Source of the DNA: Variovorax paradoxus
GTDB taxonomy: Bacteria; Pseudomonadota; Gammaproteobacteria; Burkholderiales; Burkholderiaceae_C
Length of the DNA: 64,000 nucleotides
Direction of reading: 5' to 3'
NCBI RefSeq assembly: GCF_902712855.1
Contig: NZ_LR743507.1
Location: forward strand, 1,722,001 to 1,786,000
Both the position numbers and the translations under genes were made by a program. Of the stretch, positions 32,976-43,031 are shown one piece after another; the first letter of the stretch is position 1, and each line of letters begins with the position of its first letter. Under the pieces are notes generated by a model that saw only the letters and a program-made list of their open reading frames with translations, ran no database searches and had not been told where the DNA came from.

Positions 32976-33458
32976 TCATCCCAGCGGCACGCGGGGCTCG
33001 AACTTCGCGCGCTTGAGGCTGAAGAAGGCCTTCACGTTGCGCACGTTCGCATCGGCCGTGAACAGGCGCTGCGCGAGGGCGCCGTAGTCCGGCATGTCGC
33101 GCGCGGCCACGACCAGCACGAAGTCGGGGCCGGGCGACACGCGCCAGCACTGCTGCACCGCGTCGTCGGCGATCACGCGCGTTTCGAAGGCGTCGAGCGA
33201 TGCGGCGTCCTGCCGGTCCAGCGAGATTTCCACCACCGCCTGCAGCCCGTGCCCGAGCACCGCGGCGAGCCGGTCGGGCGACAGCAGCGCCACCTGCCGC
33301 TCGATCAGGCCGATCTCCCGCAGGCGCTGCATGCGGCGCAGGCAGGTCGGTGGCGAGATGCCGACGTCGGCCGCCAGACGCTGGTTGGTTTGCGAGGCGT
33401 CGCGCTGCAGTGCGTCGAGCAGCCGCAGGTCCGTTGAATCGAGGGAGATTGATTCCAT
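32976..33458 (-). CDS. Lrp/AsnC family regulator
   Basis: 160 residues. The helix-turn-helix is at residues 8-60: LRLLDALQRDASQTNQRLAA, VGISPPTCLRRMQRLREIGL. The RAM effector-binding domain follows with AVVEISLDRQDAASLDAFE, VQQCWRVSPGPDFVLVVAAR and a final DVNVxV-like strand ANVRNVKAFFSLK. Such proteins sense amino acids and form octamers that wrap DNA. ATG 33458 begins directly before the helix-turn-helix; the 31 codons upstream are AT-rich spacer. It is divergent from glmS and its start codon lies in a TCCATATATGGA palindrome. Confidence 0.88.
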   Translation of the reverse strand: MESISLDSTDLRLLDALQRDASQTNQRLAADVGISPPTCLRRMQRLREIGLIERQVALLSPDRLAAVLGHGLQAVVEISLDRQDAASLDAFETRVIADDAVQQCWRVSPGPDFVLVVAARDMPDYGALAQRLFTADANVRNVKAFFSLKRAKFEPRVPLG

Positions 33459-33490
33459 ATATGGATAAATTATGGAAGAAAAATCCATAT
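33454..33490. promoter_or_regulatory. Clustered TCCATA/TATGGA half-sites, probable Lrp operator
   Basis: A twelve-base palindrome TCCATATATGGA (33454-33465) overlaps the Lrp start codon. Further half-sites TATGGA (33471-33476) and TCCATA (33484-33489) follow, so four half-sites lie within 37 bases. The whole gap 33459-33596 is markedly AT-rich for this genome and must hold the glmS promoter. Confidence 0.55.
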
Positions 33491-33596
33491 CAATGAATAG
33501 AAGAAATAAAAGTCCGAAATCAATCGAATTTGGAAAACATATTTCCTTCACTTCTTCCTACCATCGAGCCTCCTCTTCATTCAAAGGCAGTCCACC

Positions 33597-35477
<1,881 letters not shown>

Positions 35478-35569
35478 GCGAAGGCGAGGGGGCTTCGCGA
35501 CAATCGGTTTCCCAGGCACACCGGCAGGCGCATTGCGCCTGCACCCCGCCGCCGTCCCAAGGAGACCCC

Positions 35570-35962
35570 ATGAAGCCCCAGCCCATCGAGTACGCAGCCG
35601 CCTCCGACGAAGTCAAGGCCGTGTACGACGACATCAAGACCTCGCGCAATGTGCCCGACGTCAACAACTTCTGGAAGTACCTCGCCAACGATCCGGCCAC
35701 GCTCAGGCGCACCTGGGGCAGCCTGAAGGAAGTGATGGCACCGGGTGCGCTCGACCCGGTGGTGAAGGAAATGGTGTACCTCGCGGTGAGCGTCACCAAC
35801 AGCTGCACCTATTGCATCGCGAGCCACCACGCGGGCGCGGAGAAGGCCGGCATGACGCCCGCGATGTTCGCCGAGCTCATGGCGGTGGTCGGCATGGCCA
35901 ACGAGACCAACCGGCTGGTCAACGGCTACCGCGTGCCGGTCGATCCGGCGTTCGACAGGTAG
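35570..35962 (+). CDS. Carboxymuconolactone decarboxylase/AhpD-like protein
   Basis: 130 residues. The CxxC-His motif of AhpD-like proteins reads VTNSCTYCIASHHAGAEKAG near residue 83, preceded by LDPVVKEMVYLAVSV. Members reduce peroxides or act as disulfide-exchange partners, and others are true decarboxylases; the CxxCxxxH form favours a redox role. ATG 35570 has AAGGAG six bases upstream. It stands 92 bases after glmS and converges on putA. Confidence 0.8.
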   Translation: MKPQPIEYAAASDEVKAVYDDIKTSRNVPDVNNFWKYLANDPATLRRTWGSLKEVMAPGALDPVVKEMVYLAVSVTNSCTYCIASHHAGAEKAGMTPAMFAELMAVVGMANETNRLVNGYRVPVDPAFDR

Positions 35963-35986
35963 CTGGCGCCGGCCGGCTCGCGCCGT

Positions 35987-38900
35987 TCAGCCGATCGTCA
36001 TCAGGCTCGCGTTGCCGCCGGCCGCGGCGGTGTTGATGCTCAGCGCGCGCTCCACCACCAGGCTCTCGAGCGGAATGCCGGCCTCGCCCGGCGCGAAGGC
36101 GCGCACGCCCACGATCGGTCCCGGTCGCGCCGCGAGCCGCTGCATCACTTCGGCGAGGCCGCCGGCGTTGCCGTGATGCAGCGCTGCATCGAACACGACG
36201 GTGTCCGAACCCCAGTCGCTCGCGAGCGCCACGCCATGCTGTACCTCGGCCGGCAGCGTCGCACGCAGCGCCTGCGCGGCGCCATCGGCCGGCCAGATCG
36301 CGGTGCTGCCCACGGACAGCACCGCGGCAAGCTGCACAAGCCGGTCGGCTTCGCTGCCGGCCAGGCACAGCACCGCTTCGCGTGGCGCCAGCGTGTAGAC
36401 GTTGCGCTCGCCGGTCGGTCCGGCCAGCGTGCGCGAGGCGCCGGAGCGCGACTGCAAGGCGAAGCGTGAACATTGCGCTGCGAGCGCGGCGCGGCCGTTG
36501 GCTCCCGCCCAGCGCGACAGGGCCGACAGCGCGGGCCGCGGCGTCGCATCGGCTTCGACCGTCGCGCGCGCCATCGCATCGTCCGGACGCTGCGACAGCA
36601 TGCGCAGCATGTACAGCGGCCCGCCCGCCTTCGGCCCGGTGCCCGACAGCCCTTCGCCGCCGAAGGGCTGCACGCCGACCACTGCGCCGACGATATTGCG
36701 GTTCACGTACACGTTCCCTGCCTTGGCGTGCGCCACCACCTGCGCGATGGTCTCGTCGATGCGCGTATGGACGCCGAGGGTGAGGCCGTAGCCGGTGCCG
36801 TTGATCTGGCCGATCAGCGCGCCGAGGTCGCGGCGGCGGTAGCGCACCAGGTGCAGCACAGGACCGAACACTTCGCGCTGCAGCTCGGCGATGCTGTCGA
36901 GCTCGATCAGCGTCGGCATCACGTAGGTGCCGTGGCGCGTGTCGTGTGCGTATTCGCGGCCCTGGCGATACACCCTGCGGCCCTTGGCGCGCATGGCCGC
37001 GATGTGGCGCTCAATGCCATCGCGCGCCTCGGCGTCGATCACCGGACCCACGTCCACGGCCAGCCGCGCCGGGTTGCCGATGCAGGCCTCCGCCATCGCG
37101 CCCTGGAGCATCGCGAACAGCCGGTCGGCGGCCTCTTCCTGCACGCACAGCACGCGCAGCGCAGAGCAGCGCTGGCCGGCGCTGTCGAAGGCGGAAGACA
37201 TCACATCGACCACGACCTGTTCCACCAGCGCGGACGAGTCGACGATCATCGCGTTCTGGCCGCCGGTCTCCGCGATCAGCGGCACCGGCGCGCCGCCGGA
37301 ACCCAGGCGCTGCGAGAGCGTCTTCTGCAGCAGGCGCGCCACTTCGGTCGAGCCGGTGAACATCACGCCCTGCACGCGGGCATCGGCCACGAGCGCGGCG
37401 CCCACGGTCTCGCCGCTGCCGGGCAGCAGTTGCACGGCGGCATGCGGCACGCCGGCTTCCCACAACGCGCGAACCGCCTCGGCGGCCACCAGCGGCGTCT
37501 GCTCTGCGGGTTTGGCCAGCACCGGGTTGCCCGCCGCCAGGGCCGCGGCCACCTGGCCGGTGAAGATGGCGAGCGGAAAGTTCCAGGGGCTGATGCACAC
37601 CATCGGGCCGACCGGGCGGTGCGTGTCGTTCGAGAAATCACTGCGCGCCTGCGCTGCATAGAAGCGCAGGAAGTCGACAGCCTCGCGCACCTCGGCGATC
37701 GCGTTGGTATACGTCTTGCCGGCTTCGCGCGCCAGCAGTCCGAGCAACTGCGGCGTGCGTGCCTCCAGCAGGTCGGCCGCGCGCTCCAGCAGCGCGGCGC
37801 GTTCGGCCGGCGGCGTGGCGGCCCATGCGGCGGCAACGCCCTGCGCGTGCGCAACGGCCGCCTCGACATCGGCCAGCGTGGCTTCCTGCACCTGGCCGAC
37901 GACGTCGCGCAGGTCCGCAGGGTTGCGCACGTCGGCCCAGGGATTCGCCTCGCCGCCGACGGCCCGCGCCAGCAGCGGCGGAGCACGCCAGCCGGCATGC
38001 GCGCTGTCCTGCAGCGCGCGGCCCAGCGCGCGCAGGCTGTCGTCGTTCGACAGGTCGAGCCCGCGCGAGTTGACGCGCTGCCCGCCATACAGCGCGGCAG
38101 GCAGCGCGATGGCAGGGTGCGGCAGGCCCGGCGCGCCCTCGTTCGCCGCCATGCGTTCCACCGTGGCGACGGGATCTTCCACCAGCGCATCGATATCGAT
38201 CGCGAGGTCGGCGATGCGGTTCACGAACGAGGTGTTGGCGCCGTTCTCCAGCAGGCGCCGCACGAGGTAGGCCAGCAGCGTCTCGTGCGTGCCCACCGGC
38301 GCGTAGATGCGGCACGGCCGCTGCAGCGGACCCACCACCTGCTCGTACAGCGGCTCGCCCATGCCGTGCAGGCACTGGAACTCGTACTGACCCGGCGTGT
38401 AGCGCGCGGGGTCGGCCATCGTGTAGATCGCGGCCAGCGTGTGCGCGTTGTGCGTGGCGAACTGCGGGTACACCTCGCCGGGCGCATCGAGCAGCTTGCG
38501 CGCGCACGCCAGGTACGACACGTCGGTATAGGCCTTGCGCGTGTACACCGGATAGCCGTGGAGTCCATCGACCTGCGCGCGCTTGATCTCGCTGTCCCAG
38601 TAGGCGCCTTTCACCAGCCGCACCATCAGCCGGTGGCGGCTGCGGCGGGCCAGGTCGACCACGAAGTCGATCACGAACGGGCAGCGTTTCTGGTAGGCCT
38701 GGATCACGAAGCCGATGCCGTGCCAGCCCGCGAGCGCCGGCTCGAAGCACAGGCGCTCCAGCAGGTCGAGCGACAGCTCGAGCCGGTCGGCTTCTTCCGC
38801 GTCGATGTTCAGGCCGATGTCGTACTGCTGCGCCAGCAGCGTCAGTTTGCGCAGCACGGGGTACAGCTCGGCCATCGCGCGCGCATGCTGCGCACGGCTG

Positions 38901-39715
38901 TAGCGCGGGTGCAGGGCCGAGAGCTTGATCGAGATGCCCGGCCCCTCGTACACGCCGCGTCCGGCCGAGGCCTTGCCGATGGCGTGGATCGCTTCCTCGT
39001 AGGCCGCGCGGTAGCGCTGCGCGTCCGCGGCGGTGAGCGCCGCTTCGCCGAGCATGTCGTACGAATAGCGGAACCCTTGCGCTTCGAGCTCTCGCGCGTG
39101 GCCCAGCGCCTGCGCGATGGTCTCGCCGGTGACGAACTGCTCGCCCATCATGCGCATCGCCATGTCCACGCCCTTGCGGATGAGCGGTTCGCCGCCCTTG
39201 CCGATGAGCCGCGTGAGCACCGCCGACAGGCCGGCCTCGCTGTGCGTGGCCACCAGCTTGCCGGTGAGCAGCAGTCCCCAGGTGGCGGCGTTGACGAACA
39301 CCGACGGGCTGCGCCCCGCGTGCGACTGCCACTGGCCGTGCGCGATCTTGTCGCGGATGAGCGCGTCGCGCGTGTCGGCGTCGGGAATGCGCAGCAGCGC
39401 CTCGGCCAGGCACATCAGGGCCACGCCTTCCTGCGACGAGAGCGCGTATTCCTGCAGCAGCCCCTGCACCAGGCCGGCGCGTCCGCTCGCGTTCTTTCGA
39501 TGGCGCAGCTGCAGGGCGATGCGGTGCGCGAGTTCGTGGGCCGTCGCGGCCTCGGCGGCCGGCAGGCGGGCCTGCGCCAGCAGCGGCGGCAACGCTTCGG
39601 GTTCGGGCCGGCGATACGCAGCGGTCACTGCCTGGCGCAGCGGCGTGGGGTCGGCCAGGCCGTCTGCGAAATGCATGAAGGTGGAGGGCAGCGGGTCGTC
39701 GGGGGTGGTAGGCAT
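35987..39715 (-). CDS. putA: Bifunctional proline dehydrogenase / P5C dehydrogenase PutA
   Basis: About 1242 residues. The FAD-binding proline dehydrogenase barrel spans roughly 150-470, with GVYEGPGISIKLSALHPRYS, QQYDIGLNIDAEEADRLELS and VRLVKGAYWDSEIKRAQ. The aldehyde dehydrogenase domain spans roughly 550-1030, with ICISPWNFPLAIFTGQ, the glutamate in LIAETGGQNAMIV and the cysteine in SAGQRCSALRVL. A C-terminal tail follows, as in long PutAs. Unlike E. coli PutA it has no N-terminal ribbon-helix-helix DNA-binding domain, so it should not repress its own gene. ATG 39715 is preferred; ATGs at 39754 and 39676 are possible and none has a good ribosome site. The divergent XRE gene is a candidate regulator. 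Confidence 0.92.
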   Translation of the reverse strand: MPTTPDDPLPSTFMHFADGLADPTPLRQAVTAAYRRPEPEALPPLLAQARLPAAEAATAHELAHRIALQLRHRKNASGRAGLVQGLLQEYALSSQEGVALMCLAEALLRIPDADTRDALIRDKIAHGQWQSHAGRSPSVFVNAATWGLLLTGKLVATHSEAGLSAVLTRLIGKGGEPLIRKGVDMAMRMMGEQFVTGETIAQALGHARELEAQGFRYSYDMLGEAALTAADAQRYRAAYEEAIHAIGKASAGRGVYEGPGISIKLSALHPRYSRAQHARAMAELYPVLRKLTLLAQQYDIGLNIDAEEADRLELSLDLLERLCFEPALAGWHGIGFVIQAYQKRCPFVIDFVVDLARRSRHRLMVRLVKGAYWDSEIKRAQVDGLHGYPVYTRKAYTDVSYLACARKLLDAPGEVYPQFATHNAHTLAAIYTMADPARYTPGQYEFQCLHGMGEPLYEQVVGPLQRPCRIYAPVGTHETLLAYLVRRLLENGANTSFVNRIADLAIDIDALVEDPVATVERMAANEGAPGLPHPAIALPAALYGGQRVNSRGLDLSNDDSLRALGRALQDSAHAGWRAPPLLARAVGGEANPWADVRNPADLRDVVGQVQEATLADVEAAVAHAQGVAAAWAATPPAERAALLERAADLLEARTPQLLGLLAREAGKTYTNAIAEVREAVDFLRFYAAQARSDFSNDTHRPVGPMVCISPWNFPLAIFTGQVAAALAAGNPVLAKPAEQTPLVAAEAVRALWEAGVPHAAVQLLPGSGETVGAALVADARVQGVMFTGSTEVARLLQKTLSQRLGSGGAPVPLIAETGGQNAMIVDSSALVEQVVVDVMSSAFDSAGQRCSALRVLCVQEEAADRLFAMLQGAMAEACIGNPARLAVDVGPVIDAEARDGIERHIAAMRAKGRRVYRQGREYAHDTRHGTYVMPTLIELDSIAELQREVFGPVLHLVRYRRRDLGALIGQINGTGYGLTLGVHTRIDETIAQVVAHAKAGNVYVNRNIVGAVVGVQPFGGEGLSGTGPKAGGPLYMLRMLSQRPDDAMARATVEADATPRPALSALSRWAGANGRAALAAQCSRFALQSRSGASRTLAGPTGERNVYTLAPREAVLCLAGSEADRLVQLAAVLSVGSTAIWPADGAAQALRATLPAEVQHGVALASDWGSDTVVFDAALHHGNAGGLAEVMQRLAARPGPIVGVRAFAPGEAGIPLESLVVERALSINTAAAGGNASLMTIG

Positions 39716-39877
39716 GTGATGTGGTGCGGGTGACAAGTTGGATGATCTCCCCATGAATGACGAATATGTGTTCGAAAAACGGAGAGAAAAACGAATAAAT
39801 CTCTAGTGATCACGCCGGTCGTCCGCACATGCGAGCAATCCACCCGCGCGGGCCTGCTTGACCCAATTTCCCTTTTA

Positions 39878-40492
39878 ATGGACATTTCCTCCAATATGAA
39901 GGAAATCGACGCGCCACCCTCGGCCTCCCTGAACGACCGCATCGCACAGCGCGTGCGCGACCTGCGCGCCGCGCGTGGCTTGTCGCTCGACGCGCTTGCC
40001 ACGCATTGCGGCGTCAGCCGCTCGATGATCTCGCTGATCGAGCGCGGCGAGAGCAGCCCGACGGCGGTGGTGCTCGAGAAGCTCGCGACCGGCCTCGGCG
40101 TGTCGCTCGCCTCGCTGTTCGACGCGCCCGCGCCCGCGGCCGACCCGGTGGCCCGCGCCGCCGACCAGCCGCAGTGGCGCGATCCGCATTCCGGCTACCT
40201 GCGGCGCAATGTGTCGCCGGGCGGCGGCTCGTCGCCGATCCAGGTCGTCGAGGTGCTGTTTCCGCCCGGGGCCCGGGTGGCCTACGAGACCACGGCGCGC
40301 GAGCCTGTCGTGCACCAGCAGGTGTGGGTGCTCGACGGCGTCATCGACATCACCCTCGGCGACGACCACCACCACCTCGAGACCGGCGACTGCCTCGCGA
40401 TGGTGCTCGACCGGCCCATGAGCTACCACAACCCCTCGCGCAAGCCCACGCGCTACGCCGTCGTGATCGCGACGCTGCCTTCCCGGAACTGA
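39878..40492 (+). CDS. XRE-type regulator with C-terminal cupin
   Basis: About 204 residues. The helix-turn-helix is near residues 22-75: VRDLRAARGLSLDALATHCG, SRSMISLIERGESSPTAVVL. A cupin_2 domain follows near 120-195, with EPVVHQQVWVLDGVIDITLG and HHHLETGDCLAMVLDRPMSY. Such regulators often control amino-acid or polyamine catabolism. ATG 39878 is taken; ATG 39896 is equally possible, and neither has a ribosome site. It is divergent from putA and coupled by TGATG overlap to the GNAT gene. Confidence 0.85.
   Translation: MDISSNMKEIDAPPSASLNDRIAQRVRDLRAARGLSLDALATHCGVSRSMISLIERGESSPTAVVLEKLATGLGVSLASLFDAPAPAADPVARAADQPQWRDPHSGYLRRNVSPGGGSSPIQVVEVLFPPGARVAYETTAREPVVHQQVWVLDGVIDITLGDDHHHLETGDCLAMVLDRPMSYHNPSRKPTRYAVVIATLPSRN
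39884..39906. promoter_or_regulatory. Inverted repeat across the XRE gene start
   Basis: ATTTCCT at 39884-39890 and AGGAAAT at 39900-39906 are perfect seven-base arms around nine bases that include the second candidate start codon. It could be an autoregulatory operator, or an RNA hairpin masking initiation. Confidence 0.4.
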
Positions 40493-41055
40493 TGGAGATG
40501 ATGGAAATGAAGGAAACGAACCCCACGCCCGCCGCCGATGCCACGCGCATCCGCCTTCTCGATGCAGCCGACGATGCCGACATCGACGCGCTCGCCGCGG
40601 TGCTGGTCGACTGCGTCGAGGGCGGCGCGTCGGTGAGCTTCATGCAGCCGCTGGCGCCGGAGCGCGCCCGCGCCTTCTGGCGCGGCGTGGCCGATGGCGC
40701 GGCCCGCGGCGAGCGCGTGCTGCTCGTGGCTGAGGACGGCGAAGGCATCGTGGGCACCGTGCAGGTGATGCTGTCGCAGCCCGAGAACCAGCCGCACCGC
40801 GCCGAGGTCGCCAAGATGCTGGTGCACCGCCGAGCGCGGCGCCGCGGCCTCGGCGCGCTGCTGATGCAAGCGGCCGAGGCGGCCGCGCGCGACCACGGCA
40901 AGACGCTGCTCGTGCTCGACACCTCGAGCGCGGAGGCCGAGCGGCTCTATGCGCGCGTGGGCTGGACGCGCGTGGGCAGCATCCCCGGCTTCGCGCTGCT
41001 GCCGCACGGCGAACCGTGCGCCACCACCTTCTTCTACCGGGAGCTGGCGGGCTGA
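40492..41055 (+). CDS. GNAT family N-acetyltransferase
   Basis: About 187 residues. The GNAT core is clear: VLLVAEDGEGIVGTVQVML (strands 2-4), AEVAKMLVHRRARRRGLGAL with the acetyl-CoA pyrophosphate loop RRARRRGLG near residue 120, then LLVLDTSSAEAERLYARVGW. The closing WTRVGSIPGFALLPHG resembles acetyltransferases of small amines or antibiotics. ATG 40492 overlaps the XRE stop (TGATG); ATGs at 40501 and 40507 are alternatives. Coupling to the XRE-cupin gene suggests a shared pathway, with substrate unknown. Confidence 0.85.
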   Translation: MEMMEMKETNPTPAADATRIRLLDAADDADIDALAAVLVDCVEGGASVSFMQPLAPERARAFWRGVADGAARGERVLLVAEDGEGIVGTVQVMLSQPENQPHRAEVAKMLVHRRARRRGLGALLMQAAEAAARDHGKTLLVLDTSSAEAERLYARVGWTRVGSIPGFALLPHGEPCATTFFYRELAG

Positions 41056-41094
41056 TTCGCCAGTGATTCGCCAGTGATGCGCCTGTGATGCGCC
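41053..41094. repeat. 11-base tandem repeat starting at a stop codon
   Basis: Units TGATTCGCCAG (41053), TGATTCGCCAG (41064), TGATGCGCCTG (41075) and TGATGCGCC (41086). The first TGA is the stop of the GNAT gene, so the stop is repeated every eleven bases. Confidence 0.85.
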
Positions 41095-41097
41095 CAC

Positions 41098-41113
41098 GCC
41101 CGGCAAGCCGGGC
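41098..41113. terminator. GC hairpin between convergent genes, possible terminator
   Basis: GCCCGGCAAGCCGGGC is a perfect stem-loop between the convergent GNAT and CPBP genes. There is no T tract on either side, so it may only pause transcription or protect mRNA ends. Confidence 0.4.
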
Positions 41114-41132
41114 GCCTTCAGTGCCTCGAGCT

Positions 41133-41780
41133 TCAAAGAAAGGGAATGGCGTCCGCGAGCATGTGCGCGAACACCACCGGCCAGAGCCATCCGGTGCGAA
41201 GGTAGAAGACGCCGAACACCAGCCCGGCCACCGCCACCGACAGCGCGCCGTGCGGCCCCTGGTACAGGTGATAGAGCACCCGCACCAGCAGGCTCAGCCC
41301 CAGCGCGAACGAGGCGCCCTGGTGGCGAAAGCACCGCTGCAGGTAGCCCAGCAGGAAGACCTCTTCGTACAACCCGTTGACCACCGCCAGCGTGACGACC
41401 ACCGCCAGCGAGGGGCGGGCCGTTTCCATCATGCGGTCGATCGGTTGCGCCGCATCGGCAGCAAAAGGCGACAGCGCGACGGCACTGGCCACCACGCACG
41501 CGACGTAGAGCAACGCACCCACGCCGCAGCCCCGCCACGAGGGCGACGGCAGCAGGTCGCGCATCGCATGGCCGCGGCTGCGCAGGATCAGCAGCGCGAT
41601 CGGCCCCACGAAGATCTCGAAGCCCACGAGGCCGATCAGCGACGCATCGCTGATCGTGCCGCTCCTGAAGCCCGCGCTGACCGACCACAGCGAGCCGGCG
41701 ATGAACCAGCCGAAGCACAGGGCCACCATGCCCAGGGCTTCCAGCGGCGTGGCGTTCGGGGCGGCGGCGGGTGGTTTCAT
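41133..41780 (-). CDS. CPBP family intramembrane glutamic endopeptidase
   Basis: 215 residues with about six membrane helices. The family's three catalytic motifs are visible: NGLYEEVFLLGYLQR (paired glutamates) near residue 135, RVLYHLYQGPHG near residue 165, and the last-helix VVFAHMLADAIPF with its histidine. CPBP (Abi) proteases are inner-membrane relatives of Rce1; bacterial members are linked to bacteriocin self-immunity or membrane protein turnover. No bacteriocin gene is near. ATG 41780 begins MKPPAAAPN just before the first helix; in-frame ATG 41876 adds 32 residues of doubtful reality. Confidence 0.85.
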   Translation of the reverse strand: MKPPAAAPNATPLEALGMVALCFGWFIAGSLWSVSAGFRSGTISDASLIGLVGFEIFVGPIALLILRSRGHAMRDLLPSPSWRGCGVGALLYVACVVASAVALSPFAADAAQPIDRMMETARPSLAVVVTLAVVNGLYEEVFLLGYLQRCFRHQGASFALGLSLLVRVLYHLYQGPHGALSVAVAGLVFGVFYLRTGWLWPVVFAHMLADAIPFL

Positions 41781-41885
41781 GCGCGTCGGAAGGAAGTTCG
41801 GGGCTGCGCGCATGCCGGCCGGCATGCGATGCCGGCCGGATGTTAAGGGCAACGGCCGCGCAAGCGCTGCCGCCACGCCGCGCGT

Positions 41886-43031
41886 TCAGCGTGCGCCGAA
41901 GCTCGCGTTCTCGAACAGGTCCTTGAACTCGCGCGGCTGCGAGCGCCAGTACTGTTCGGGCGCAGTCACCTGCGCGCCCAGTTCGGCCGCGGCGTGCCAG
42001 GGCCAGCGTGGGTCGTAGAGGATCGCGCGGGCCAGCGACACCGCATCGGCCTGGCCGCCGGCAATGATGGCCTCTGCGTGCCGCGGCTCGGTGATGAGGC
42101 CCACCGCGATGGTCGGCAGCCCGACCTCGGCCTTCACGCGCTCGGCGAACGGCACCTGGTAGCCCGCACCCAGCGTGATCGCCTGCTGCGGCGACACGCC
42201 GCCGCTCGACACATGGATGGCCGCGCAGCCGCGCGCGGCCAGTGCCTTCGAGAACGCCACGGTGCTGTCGAGGTCCCAGCCGCCCGGCACCCAGTCGCTG
42301 GCCGACACGCGCACCCACACCGGCCGCCCGGCCGGGAACGCCGCGCGCACCGCGTCGAACACCTCGAGCGGAAAGCGCATGCGGTTCTCCAGGCTGCCGC
42401 CGTATTCGTCGGTGCGGTGGTTCGCAATGGGCGACAGGAACTGGTGCAGCAGGTAGCCGTGCGCCGCATGGATCTCGAGGCCGTCGAGCCCCAGCCGCGC
42501 CGCGCGGTGTGCCGCCGCCACGAAGGCATCGCGCACGCGCACCAGGCCGGCGGCATCGAGCGCAACCGGCACGTCCTCGCCCGGCGCATGCGGCACGGCG
42601 GAGGGCGCAGACGCCTTCCAGCCGCCGGGCTCATCGGGGCGGATCTGCTTGCCGCCCTGCCATGGCGCGCGGCTCGATGCCTTGCGCCCGGCGTGGCCGA
42701 GCTGCATGGCGATCGCGACGGGCGAATGCGCGCGCATCGCCTGCAGCACGCGCGCCAGGCCCTGCTCGTTCTCGTCGGAGTACAGGCCCAGGTCGCCCGG
42801 CGAGATGCGGCCTTCGGCCTCCACCGCCGTCGCCTCGATGATCAGCAGTCCCGCGCCCGACAGCGCCAGGTGGCCGAGGTGGATCATGTGCCAGTCGCCC
42901 GGCGTGCCGTCGGTGGCGGAGTACTGGCACATCGGCGCGATCACGATGCGGTTGGCGATCTGCAGGCTGCCGAGCTGCAGCGGTTCGAACAGGCGGGGCC
43001 TGGGCGTGGGCTCGCGGTTGTCGTTGCTCAA
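41886..43031 (-). CDS. Old Yellow Enzyme family oxidoreductase (YqjM/XenA type)
   Basis: 381 residues. An FMN-binding TIM barrel: LFEPLQLGSLQIANRIVIAP, MCQYSATDGTPGDWH with the cysteine typical of the YqjM/XenA class, AMQLGHAGRKASS, GLDGLEIHAAHGYLLHQFLS, and NHRTDEYGGSLENRMRFPLE. It reduces activated C=C bonds or nitro groups using NAD(P)H. There is no ATG near the start. I place it at TTG 43031, which overlaps the stop of the EamA gene as TTGA, so coupling explains initiation. It is probably controlled with the exporter by the divergent LysR gene. Confidence 0.87.
   Translation of the reverse strand: MSNDNREPTPRPRLFEPLQLGSLQIANRIVIAPMCQYSATDGTPGDWHMIHLGHLALSGAGLLIIEATAVEAEGRISPGDLGLYSDENEQGLARVLQAMRAHSPVAIAMQLGHAGRKASSRAPWQGGKQIRPDEPGGWKASAPSAVPHAPGEDVPVALDAAGLVRVRDAFVAAAHRAARLGLDGLEIHAAHGYLLHQFLSPIANHRTDEYGGSLENRMRFPLEVFDAVRAAFPAGRPVWVRVSASDWVPGGWDLDSTVAFSKALAARGCAAIHVSSGGVSPQQAITLGAGYQVPFAERVKAEVGLPTIAVGLITEPRHAEAIIAGGQADAVSLARAILYDPRWPWHAAAELGAQVTAPEQYWRSQPREFKDLFENASFGAR

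Noticed and set aside
33459..33596. glmS ribozyme or riboswitch in the glmS leader
   Set aside because: The AT-rich 138-base gap lacks the paired core of the glmS ribozyme, which is essentially a Firmicute feature.
36473..39733. A 1086-codon frame on the plus strand opposite putA
   Set aside because: Composition is typical of a shadow frame and the minus strand encodes an unmistakable PutA.
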